A stretch of DNA of 64,000 nucleotides, taken from positions 15,786,001 to 15,850,000 of the forward strand of contig CM034412.1 in NCBI GenBank assembly GCA_019925095.2, read 5' to 3'. Source of the stretch: Dendrolimus kikuchii (lineage: Eukaryota > Arthropoda > Insecta > Lepidoptera > Lasiocampidae). Under the pieces are notes generated by a model that saw only the letters and a list, made by a program, of their open reading frames with translations, did not search any database and had not been told where the DNA came from. Positions 37,101-49,100 of the stretch are shown here, piece after piece. Position 1 is the first letter of the stretch; every line of letters starts with the position of its first letter. The translations under genes were made by a program, and so were the position numbers.

Positions 37101-40100
37101 CAACTCCTATATAAACAGAGTGAGACAACAACACATTTAACGATCACGTGCACAAACGCGATCTGCACTCTCATCGCGGACACACATGTGCTAATAGTGT
37201 GCTAAAGGGTTAAGGCATTTGCCCGACTGGATGGCTACCACCCCTGGTCTAAAGCATGTCGTCATAACAACCTTGAATTGTGTTCCGGCATTTTTTAATT
37301 TTTTTATTGCAGGGTTTCAGCAGACAGGCAGACGGCCCACTTGATGGAAAGTGGTTACCAACACCAGAGGTGCTACAAATGCGTTGCTGCTCTCTTAAGG
37401 GATTCTGGAACCTGGCCACTAATGCCGGAATACAACTCTAGGCTGTTATGGGGGCATACTCTAGAACAGGGGTGATAGCAGATAGACGAGCAAATAACCT
37501 ACCACCTGGGTGTGGGTTGTATTGCCGCCTCTTAACGACAGGCCGCTCGGCCGCAGGAAATTGTATTCTTCGTTCCTGCACGGATAAGAAATGTGTCAAA
37601 AATACCTTATTAAACTTGTGTTTTTATTTCTTCCCAGCTATATACAATTACAACAGTCGTGGGGCCAGACATTTGTCCCTGGAGGTGGGCGAGCTGGTCC
37701 ACTTGGAGGGGGAGACAGCCCACTGGTACTGGGGCCGGAGCCTCAGGAGGGACGCCACAGGAGTGTTCCCCAAGACATACGTAGTTGTGAGGAAGTGCGT
37801 TGTTGAGAGGTCAGTGTGTTTAATTTGCGGTATAAGAAACTTAAAAACTAGCATGTGCCAGGAAAACTTCGTTCGCGTTGCCATGACGACCACGGTAGAG
37901 CCATGCTGGAATCATTATCTCGATTACAGCACTTAGAGCCGGCTCGTACGGTATGATACCACGCTTTCACAGAATATCGGCGTGAAACGGTTAGCCTTGT
38001 ATTAATCGTGTTCACCCTCCCCATATACCAGTCTCCTATTCCTCCTCTCTGTCCCATCTTAAAAGCTGCCATCGAGTTGACTTCGCTCCTGGTGTTGCAA
38101 GCGCCATAGGCGATGGTAACCACTTACCATGAGCTGGATCGTCTGCCTGTTTACCAGCTTAATAAAAAAATTTGATTATCGTATTTCAACAGCGGCACCA
38201 AAATGAACGCATATATTTTGCTATTTTACACCGAGAAATAACTAATAGAAATTAGCTTAAATATATTAGACTTTCAAAGGTGACGTCAGGAAACTTAAGA
38301 CTCCTCCCTACCCTTGTCACACAATGTCACAGTCCGTCGGACTCGAACTCGGGGCGGGGTCTATCTATATTGTTTATCTGAAAGTATAGATAGCGAAGTT
38401 GTAGAATAGAATAGCTTTATTGCGTAATGCATATAATAAGGTTGTCAAAGTTGTCACAGTATCAATGCATTCTGCCCATACAGAACGTTGCGAAGCGGTG
38501 TACATAGAATAGGAAGTAAAATAAGTAAAATTAAATTTTAACTTATCTATGACCTTTATTGGTGGCAAATAAAACTCGATGTGGACTCTATGACTTATTA
38601 TTGGCGTTATTTACAATTAAATTAAAATTATACATATACTAGTTACAGAGAATATAATGATGAATGGCAGAGAGTAGAGTATTGCGTATTGGTGCCATAT
38701 ACCAGCTTCTATATCCCACGTTCCGTCCGACGTCTAGCTGCTAACTGTGCGAGCTATGCTCATCGGCGGTATGCGGGACGTGGAGAGGTGTGCTCTGGCA
38801 GGCGGGTTAGGAGTGCTCTCTGTCCCCAAGAACTTTAAAAAAACTTTTGAAATTGAATTTGAAATACAAAGGCGTGCGAAATTCATTTTACAATATTGTC
38901 TAAATATATATTACATTTATAATTTAAAAATAAATAAGAACGAACAATAATAATAATAGCCGAACAATAAGAATAATAATAGAAGCCTTAGGTGAGTAGC
39001 GACACCTCGTACCTATCTGCGGGGGCCAAGGCAAGGCCCCCGCCTCCGTGCTTGCCTTAGCTGACCGACACGGAGTGGAGATCGCTAGAGCTAAGCTTCA
39101 AGCTCCAGGGGTGGAAGTGACAAATGGCCTAACGTCGGAAGTAGCTTCGGTGAACCTGTCGCCCACTTCTCGACGCCTCTTAGCCACTCATACCTATGTC
39201 GCCCCTCGCCAACCTTGTACGGCATTTTTTAGAAGTCCACGCAGAGAGTGGCGAGTCACCGTCTGCCTATTTTTCCATGTTCCCCGAACATTGCGACGGG
39301 CAGACGCTATAGTCCCCATATCCTAGATCCCTAGTTCCACTAGCAATTCATCCCAATAACCAGTTACCTTGTGTTCTCATTTCCTACAATAGTCCTACAC
39401 TGACCAGGATTTGTCCTTGGGTGCATTTTTATATGGTGTAGTCGGGGATAATCGTCGGCCAGTGTCACGCCACATTTAGATTAAATTTGTCTAAGGGGCC
39501 TTTGCGTGTTGGCCTTCCCATGGCCCCACGCAAGGCCTCCAAAAATCCGGGTCATTTTTATGGCCCATGATCTTGAAAGACTTACAATAATAATAACATT
39601 AAGGGCCTTACTTATAATCGTTTCTTAAATTTTAAGAAACTGCTCAGCAACTGATTAGTCAAAATCTTACACATAAACTTCTCTTTAGTCGAATATTTTG
39701 GGTACAACCTACGTTAATCATTCAAATTTCGTTTATCTGTGCTCCTCTTAGGTAAACAACAGGTAATACACGTTTATAAGTGAAAAAAAAAACTTGAGAG
39801 GTGTCAAGGGACACCCGGATGGAACGAAGTTCCTTTCGATTAATTAGTGAAGGAATTGTAATTGGAATTGAGAGAGAGAGACAGACAGACAGACAGAGAA
39901 ACATGCGACGCCGCACAGCTTACAATAGCTTACTATAGCAAAAAGTGTCGTGACAACTTTTCGTAAGAATTTTTTCCGTCTAGCCCCCTTTCGCAACGCG
40001 CGATAAGGAACTTCGTTCCAAAAAAAGATATTCATCGATTAGGGTCTGATTCTGATTCTCTTACTTAAGAGATGCCTAATCGCTTCTTAGCGAGATTATT

Positions 40101-43100
40101 ATAAGTAAGCCCGTTAGTCGTTAATAGCTTACTTAAGTTCTTTTTAAATTGTCCTTTATGAAAAGTGACGTTCCCGACAACGCGTCGGTTCGAGTCGGTC
40201 GCGATTATCAGCGGCCCCGTGCATTGACCTCAATTAGCGATATTTTATAACTTTAGGCTTTTTATTGGGTCATCGTGGGTGTTGTATGTACTGCATCGGA
40301 GCTTATTACTATATTATACGGGCCCGACTTTGTTTATTCTTTCATTCACAAAGTTGAATTTATTACTTGTTTATAAGTTACTAGCTGCGCCCCGCGGTAT
40401 CACCAGCGTGGTAATGTAAAATAGTTATCTGAAGAGTTTGTTTGTTTAAACGCGCTAATCTCAGGAACTACTGGTCTGATTTGAAAAATTCTTTCAGTGT
40501 TGGATAGCCCATTTATCGGGGTAGGCTATAGGCTATATATCATCACGCTAAGACCAATAGGAGCGGATCAGCAATGAAAAATGTTTCAAAATCGGGGGTC
40601 GGCTTTGAAACAAATTACACGCGGACGGCGTCGCAGGCACCGCTAGTTTTGGATATTTCACACTATATCTTTATAAATTATAGCCGATGTGTTATTATGA
40701 TGTGTAAGCTATATTATTGTAAAGTTTCATCAAAATCCATTCAGTAGTTTTCGCGTGAAAGAGTACCAAACATACATACATGCATACAAACTTTCGCGTT
40801 TATAACATTAGTAGGATTTTTATCGCTACATCGACAGTTTATTTACGTGCCGCGCGTAACTTTGGATTCGTATCTCATGGAAATTATCCTAGTTTTTGGG
40901 ACCAAAAGTATCCTATAGTCGTTTCCGTTAGAAATCTTGATATACAAAAATGAATGTCTGTCTGTATGTCCTTTATAGAATCGTAAACTATACATCCCAT
41001 TTTGATGAAAATTTATGTGTGTGTGTTTGAGTGGGTCCCGGGATGGTTTACAGCCACAATTGGAACCGGTAGGTGGCGCTGAGATCGGGTTCTAGAATCC
41101 TCCTGATCGCCTGGAGCGATTTTGGTGATATTGTTTTTGTGTGTTTGAGTGGGTTCCCGGGTGGTTTAGATTCGCAATTATAACCGGTAGGTGGCGCTGA
41201 GATCGGGTTCTAGAATCCTCCTGATCACCTAGACCGAATTTGGTGATTTTGTTTCTGTGTCGTGGAACAAAGTCTTTTAGGAATTCAGAAAATAGGCGGT
41301 AAGAAGTTCGCCGGGTCAGCTAGTACATTATAAAAGTCGGCGGACAATAATACATAATGCTTAAGCTAAGATAGCTAATCTTATAGGAAATATACAATGG
41401 CAGGCAGAAGAAAGTTCGTTTATAAAATTAATTATGCTAGGAATCGAACCCGGAGTCCAGCGAGCTTTTTTTATATTGCAGGAGTTCAGCAGACAGTCAG
41501 ACGGCCCACTTGATGGAAAGCGGTTACCATCGCCTATGGACATTTGCAACACCAAAGGTGCTACAAATGCGCTGCTGCTCTCTTAAAGGAGACTGGAACC
41601 TGGTCACTAATGCCGGAACACAACACAAGGTTGTTATAGCGGCATACTCTAGATCAGGGGTGGTCACCATCCAGTAGAGCAAATACTTTACCACCTGGCT
41701 GTGGGTTGTTTTGTCGCCTCTTACGACAGGCCGCCGGGCCGCAGGAAATTGTATTCTTTCTCCGTTCCTGCACGGGTAAATCCCTGCACGGAGCTAAGCT
41801 TAGGACACTCGACCATAGAGGTTGTCATGTTTTCCCAATACTTACAACTTGGGTGTTTTCAAGTCCCGTGTGAATAGGTACTTTCTTGATTAGCGTGCTC
41901 CATCTTAGATCATCTATATATTAATACATACATACATAACTTCACGCCAGTTCCCTTGCGGGGTAGGCATGAACAACAGAGTGCCATTTAGGCTTATTCT
42001 TACACACCTCACTTGCCTCTTTGACATTCATAACTCTTGTCATGCAAGCTCGTCTGTTCTTAAGGCTCCTGACATCACCTTCTGCTAGTACACGATCAAT
42101 TTGATCATGGAAGGTGTGTCGTGGCCTTCCACGACTTCTGCATCCATCCACTTTTGCATTGTATATCTGTTTAGTCATTCTTTCATCATGCATTCTTTTC
42201 ACATGCCCGAACCACCGGAGCATTCCTTTCCTTACCTTCACCCCGACACTCTTTTGTAGACCAACTCTCTTTCTTACTTCGGTATTACGAACGCGGTCCG
42301 CGAGCGTCACTCCGCAGATTTTGCGCAGTGCTCGCATCTCGACCGCGTTTACTCTACTTTCATGCTCTCTCTTCCATACCCAACTCTCGCTTCCATATGT
42401 AAGCGTAGGTACCAGCACCGCGTTGTGTACGGCGAGCTGGGCCTTCTGGCTGAGGTTCTTAGCGCCTAGAAGTTTACCTAACGCTCCATTCAAACTATAT
42501 ATACTATATTAATACGTGACTACAAAACTTTTTACCCTTTTATAGGAAAATTGCGCGGAAGGAGGAGTATGAAATTTCGCACACTTATAGTTTATATAGA
42601 GAAGGAGCGATGAATGCAATTTTTTTTTTAGGTGTGCATAAAAAATACATTAAATTAATAAAAAAAAAACATTACACACACTGCCATGTATTTGACAGAC
42701 ACACGCATATATACTCATTGGTTTATTGTTAAAGTCAAATTAACAGTGTAGCCTTGGCGAAATCTGTGATTATAGAAGTATAGTGTTTGAAATTAATAAT
42801 TATGGTCGAATTTCGACCACGGGCGATTACTGGTATTTATAAAAAAAATATAATACGTAAGTAAGCTCATGATGATCGGTTCAGTCCCTTTGAAGAAATA
42901 AAAGCAAATGTAATATTAGTACTTCATATAATCACACATAGTTATGTGCATGAGTAAAAACTTGGTTGTACATACATACATAACTTCACGCCAGTCTCCA
43001 TGCGGGGTAGGCACGAACAACAGAGCGCCATCTAGGCTTATTCTTACACACCTCACTTGCTTCTTTGACATTCATACACGCTCGTCTGTTCATAAGGCTC

Positions 43101-46100
43101 CTGACATCACCTTCTGCTAGTACACGATCAATTTGATCATGGAAGGTGTGTCGTGGCCTTCCACGACTTCTGCATCCCTCCACTTAAAGACCATTATGAT
43201 CCATATAAGTCAATACAAGTCGTGGTAGCGTAATGGCTAGCGCACGCCCACTTAGACACTTTCCTGACCTAATGTGCATATTGTTACAATTACCACCTGC
43301 TAACAAAGATGAAAGAACACAATGTGATGTAACCTGCACATCGATGTAACCGATGTGTCAAACCTGCCAAGCCTTGGACAAGCGTGGCAGGTGTACTGTC
43401 CGTTCCCCTTATAATGGGAGGCCCGAGCCCAGCAGTGGGAGATTTATGATCGATATTCCAATGTTGATTTGATTTTAAATCAAATGGCACAAATTCGCTG
43501 TAAATTTACAACATTACAGATAATATAAAGATTTATTGTTCAATCCAATAAGTTTAATTTGTGTCAGTTATAATTTTATTGTTTTGTGCCAATTCTTGAA
43601 TAATAAGGTCGGCGAAATTCTCATCGAGATAGGAATTTTAAGCACTATTAATATCCTGCAATTTCTATCACCACGCTTTCCAAACCAACAGACTGACAGA
43701 CAAAATATAAAAATGATATTGTTATAGTTTTTAAGCTTTATGTTCCTTATTCCATTATGTTCCTCTGTATAAATTCGCCTCGTAGCATTAATTTTTATAT
43801 CAGTTTTTTATATATTAATGATATAGTTTATTTTTATATAAATTTTTATATTATAATAACAGCCCATAAATGTGCCACTGCTGGGCTAGGGCCTCCCATT
43901 ATAGGGGAATAGACAGTATACCCGCCATGCTTGTCCAAGGCGGCTTGGCAGGTTTGACACATCGGTTATCTCGATGTGCAGGTTGCGTCACGATGTTTTC
44001 CTTCACCGTTTTTAGCACATGGTAATTGTAACAATATGCACATTAGGTCCGAAAACTGCCTAAGTGGTGCATGCGTTCCGGCCAGGATCGAACCCGCGCC
44101 CTTTGAGTTCGGGACGCGTGCGCTAGCCATTACGCTACCACGACTATTTTAAATTTTTATATTATATATTAGTTTTTATATTTGTTTGCAATAGTACTCG
44201 TCGTATATTTTTGTTTGTTTGTTTTGATTTGTGTTTGTTTCGTTTTGTTTATCCGTAAGTCATTTGAACGGCCCTAACGGAAGACCAGCGCTGGTGGAGC
44301 CAACCAGCATCATGCTGAGTTAGGACCGATTCAGAACTTCATTTCAATTGTATTGTCTTATTTATAAGTACGTTTTTGTGTGTATGTAGTTCTGAATAAA
44401 TGTTTCTTCTTCTTTCAAGTTTTGCACAAAAAAATATTTTGCATTCATCCTGGTTTTGTTTTGTGTCGTATTCCTGTAGCTATAATTCTTAGAACATAAA
44501 TTGTGTAGCATATTTACAAAAAAAGGACATTAAAAAATAAATCTTGGCTAGACACGTTGCTGGGGTGTTTCTCGCGTTGCTTTTTCGCCTTAAGGCTTGT
44601 AGTAACGCCGAAGTCCTTGAGGGTATATCAGTACTAATTTCTGTGCCAATAGCAGGGCTTCCATAGACGTGGTCCGGTTTTCAAATGCGTTATTATTTTA
44701 TTGTGAATAAAATAATGTAAAATTACCTTTAAATATGTATATAGTAGTAGTTTTATTTTTAGGTGTTTTATATGTATATTATTTAGATATTAGTAATAAA
44801 GTAAAATTTTAAAAAATAGTAAATCCAAATGATTTTTCTCTCTTTTGTAAACACGCAGACGTCCGCATTTTTTTGTTATTCTGTTTTCATAAAAATTGAA
44901 GGAGTGAAATGGTTTCATGTCAATAATTTGGAGGAAGTTGTTGTTTTTTTTATTTTACTTTCCACCGACTTCAAGATAGTGTAGAATGTATTTATTTATT
45001 GCTTTTTACTTACTTCTACAAAACCGACTTCAAGTCGGTTTTGTTTATTGATATTTTTTTTTCTAATTTTTATTTACGCAATTACTTGTATAGCTTTAGA
45101 AAAAAAATGAAACACGTCTTACGTGCCTATAACAGTCGAGGTTTGCTCTCGATTTCCCTGGGATTCACTCATCAGATCCTGACTTGGAGACAATAGGACT
45201 ATCTCGGGAGTACACTGTTTCGAATAAAAAGTTGAAAATCGGTCTACAATTGACGGAGAAATTGCTTAAAAAGCATGCAGTTGAATTGAGATCCTCCTCT
45301 CTTTGGAAGTTGTTAAAAAGCTAATTAAGTTTTTATATAAGTAAGATTGAGTAAGAAATTAATAAAAACCAGTGGAACATAGGTGCAATAAAAAAAAATT
45401 GAATTTGGCTTGTAGTGGAACACTTACAAGCCAATAGATGGAGCTGTGCAATAATTAAGAACGCAAACGTTTCCCGAAACGTACAAAGAATATTGTTAAT
45501 GAGGTAGTCTTCGTGTTTTGAACTTTGTATATTAAAAGCAAATTATTCACTTCAAATACAATTATAAATATTTCGAGACGACCGTGTTCGCTGCTCTTTT
45601 CTTGTAATGCCGCCTCTACACGTTGGCCAGTATTGTGGCGGACTGTTAGGGCCAATACCTATGGCTATCGTGTAGAATGGGGGCTTTGTGCTTACTTGGT
45701 AGGTATTGGAGTAATGGCCCACAAGTTCGGCTGGGCGTAACTATGTTCTAAATCTCAGCCTTTCCAACACATACAAAGCGCAGGGTCGTCAGGGAGGAGG
45801 GGGTTTTTAGTGGGTATTGGGGTTGCTCGCCCGTGCAGCAACGCTCGGAGTCTTCCACACTATTCTGTGACGTCGATCGCGGACGGAGCGCTGCCAAGAG
45901 CATACTATTGCTGCAGTGTTATCGCCCCCGACCGACGCGTGTCGTTCCCCTAGCAATGACCCAGTTTGTGCGTAAATCGGTTAAGCATTTTCCCTCGCCT
46001 CAAAACAAAAAAAAAAAAAAAAAATGGCCCACAAGTTGGCGCGAGTTCCGTGTGGTGTCGGTTTTTCACAAAAGATCAAAGGGTTGTGGCCGAGTTATGG

Positions 46101-49100
46101 CCGGCGCATCTACATTGTGGCCGCCATTTCAGTATTCTTTGAGGTCCCTGAGCGAGCGCACGCACTTGTGATTTAGATACGCGCTTCGTATATTTGTAAT
46201 TGAATTGCAACTAGTTTCACACAAAATGTCAATGACCAACGAAGAAACGTTTCGCTTCATACAGCTTTACCAAGCAGAAAATTGTTTGTGGAATCCAACA
46301 AACAATATTTAAAATTTACTTTGTTCTGTTTCGATGTATTGACAGCATCCACCACCTTCTTTTTTTCCATTGCTTTTTAGTCACCCTTGCATTATACACA
46401 CTCACATAGTAGCGGTATGCTGTAAATAAATAAACCGCAGCAGCCGTTATTACCTCAATGTCCATATTTATTTTAACATCCGCACATTGGTCTTCACCGA
46501 AGCAAACTGAACGACCTTCCAACGTGTGGACGCTATCACAAACTGTTGGCTATAATCTTTACCACGCCATTCGCCACAGTGTTGGCCGACGTGTAGAGGC
46601 GGCTTAAGTCGTTTCGCCGGCCGCGCGCGCGTCTTCCCCCGCTCGTGGTCTCCGTACCGCACGCCCCACTCCTACTTACAGCGTGAACAAATATATACCA
46701 TTTTTTTTTATACTAAATCTATAGCAGATGGGCTTAGACCTGCGAGGAACAACATTAGCCTCGCTGGAAGATCCTCCTTTGAGACGGAGGAGCATTCCAT
46801 CTCGCTCTTCTATCCTATACGGGCACCCCCCTCGGGCTTATTTCTAATCCTAATTTATAACCTTCAAAAAGTGTTCAATATTAGTAAAAAACTTATTCGT
46901 AAGATATGTGTATTTTTTCGAAATATGTAGGAGGTGTTCGTTGGTTTCAGATGCGGCGACACAGTTGTTGCGTCGGCTGGGGGGAGCGGTGTAGTACACG
47001 ACATAGCCGTCACCCTGAGGGAGTGGCTGGAGCACTGCAAGCAACTTTATATTGTAAGTGCCTAGTATATGTCTTGGGCAGTGATTCCCAAACTTTTTCC
47101 TAACCATCGCCCACAATTAAAATGTTAAAAATATTTTTATGAATTTGAACGGCATATACAGAGTTAGTAATGAAGGAGAGGGAAGTGCAACATCGGAACT
47201 GTCAGACATCATTCGAAAGACTAACTGTTTCACGCTTGTCGATTTTCTATCCTATACATTTTGGAGAGTGTGCATTGGAGTTTTTCAATCTTATCCCGCT
47301 GTCTCCCTTCCGTCATCAGACAACTAAATGCACTGGCATTCGGCACCGCTATACGGTGGACATACCACCTATAAGAACAAAGCGCTTTGAGTCCACCTTC
47401 ATTATGCTCACCGCAAAGGAGTGGAACTCACTGCCGGTGTTTGTTTTTCCCGAAACCTACAACCTGGATGTCTTCAAGTCTCGTGTGAATAGGTACCGTT
47501 TAGGTAAGCATGCTCGATCTTAGCTCAAATCGAGCAAGATAATGGTCCAACGTGAACCTATACAGTGATAAAAAAAAAAAACGGCGATATTCTGCGAGAG
47601 CGTCGTATCACACTGATCGAGGCGGCCCTAAAAGCTGTAATCAAGATAATGATTCCAGCGTAGCTTTTCCATGTCGAAATGTCCTGACCAACGTCATTTT
47701 AGTTATTTTATAGTTAGAGGAGGAATATAGGATATTGAACTGTGATGATGGATGTGCCCGTAGAAGAACGACGATCGTCTCAAGTTCATGGACGTGAGCA
47801 TGCGGACGCTGATGATGCTGCGGCCGCAGGTGGCCAGCGGGGCACTGCCACAGGACCAGCTGCGCCGGCTCAGCCGGACGGCCGTCTTCACCATCGACAG
47901 GGGGAACAGGTGAGGCATTATTTCAGCTTTCGTTTAAATGGTTTTTAGTTTTATAAGTAGTAAATAAACTTAGTAGTCTAAGCATCAAGTCTTTTTCAAA
48001 TAGGACGGTATAGGTGAAATTACGTAGAGGAAAAAATATTGTCATTCTAATTATAAGCTTGTTATTAAATAGTAAATAGGATTAAATATATTAATATATA
48101 ATTAATGATAATATTTATTTCGTAGGAAAGTTGACGATAATATTACAAACCAGGATATGCTTTTTATCCGTGCAGGAACGGAGAAAGAATACAATTTCCT
48201 GCGGCCGGGCGGCCTGTCGTAAGAGGCGACAAAACAACCCACAGCCAGGTGGTAGGGTATTTGCCCGACTGGATAGCTACCACTCCTGGTCTAGAGTATG
48301 TCGCCATTACAACCTTGAGTGGTGTTCCGGCATTAGTGACCAGGTTCCAGTCTCCCTTAAGAGAGCAGCAGCGCATTTGTTGCAACTTTGGTGTTGCAAA
48401 TGTCCATAGGCGATGGTAACCGCTTTCCATCAAGTGGGCCGTCTGCCTGTCTGCTGATCTCCTGCAATAAAAAAAAAAATGCTTGCGATTTTGTCCAAGC
48501 TTGAATTGAAATTCCCGGGACACAAACTATCGCAGCATTTAAAAAAGTATGTAAGTTATCGTCTTAGTGGAAAATGTGCCGGAATAAGCTAATTTTGATG
48601 CACCCGACAAATTTATACCTCTCCCGGGAAAATTCCCGCGGGATTCCCGGGATTAAAAATAACACACATTTTATTACATTAAATTTGATATCGATCACTG
48701 AAAAAATCACATTGGAATATATTTTTTTTATCTTGTCATTTTTAATCATTACTAGAAAAAATCCCGCGGGATTCCCATGATAAAAAGTAGCACAGATTTT
48801 AAGTATGGAGATTTGCTGTTGATCGGCGGAAACTGCATCGAAATCGGCCCAATAGTTTTTACGTGAATCCCTAACAAACAGACAAAACAACAGACAAGAA
48901 ATCTAAAAAAAACTGCTTCGTGTTCTCTCCGTCGTTTATATAGTTGTTTGTTTTTTTTTTAATAAATAGCATCAATGTACAGACACGGCACGTTTGAATT
49001 TTATAATATTATTGATTTATTATTACAGAACGTTAGGGATGGAGCTGGCGGTTCGTAATGCGAACGGTCAGTTGGTGGATCCCTTGCAGATGTCCACATA

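Larger units (their letters stand above)
35695..37213 (-). mobile_element. piggyBac-like element, non-autonomous, host of a Penelope insert (family P)
   Basis: Ends CCCTTAAGAC at the left (flank TCAA, a mutated TTAA) and CTAAAGGG + TTAA at the right (37210-37213), inverse to 32350-32565. The body matches 18368-18650 (unfilled paralogue). No transposase frame seen. Confidence 0.72.
35618..37290 (+). repeat. family A copy split in two by a piggyBac-like insertion
   Basis: Left part 35618-35694 (TATCCGTGTAGGAACAGAGA to CCCACAGCCAAGTG) and right part 37214-37290 (GGCATTTGCCCGACTGGATG to GTGTTCCGGCA) are consecutive in the family A consensus. Everything between was inserted later. Confidence 0.78.
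45609..46603 (+). mobile_element. Harbinger-like element with 32-bp inverted ends and a MADF relic
   Basis: GCCGCCTCTACACGTTGGCC (45609) is inverted at 46584-46603 as GGCCGACGTGTAGAGGCGGC, and the match continues about 12 bp inward (TATTGTGGCG / CGCCACAGT). TAA-like trinucleotides flank it (TWA target). No transposase catalytic region. Insect Harbinger elements encode a MADF/Myb-like DNA-binding protein, matching the relic inside. Split by a family C insertion. Confidence 0.62.

Noticed and set aside
37448..37936. 162-codon ORF spanning exon 2 as a single exon starting at 37448
   Set aside because: Its first 60 codons derive from a family A repeat, and the last 40 from intron 2; only 37638-37809 fits the splice sites and DOCK homology.
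41942..42493. 183-codon ORF as a host gene
   Set aside because: The same peptide recurs at many places, ends at a LINE tail with a TSD, and matches LINE ORF2 C-termini.
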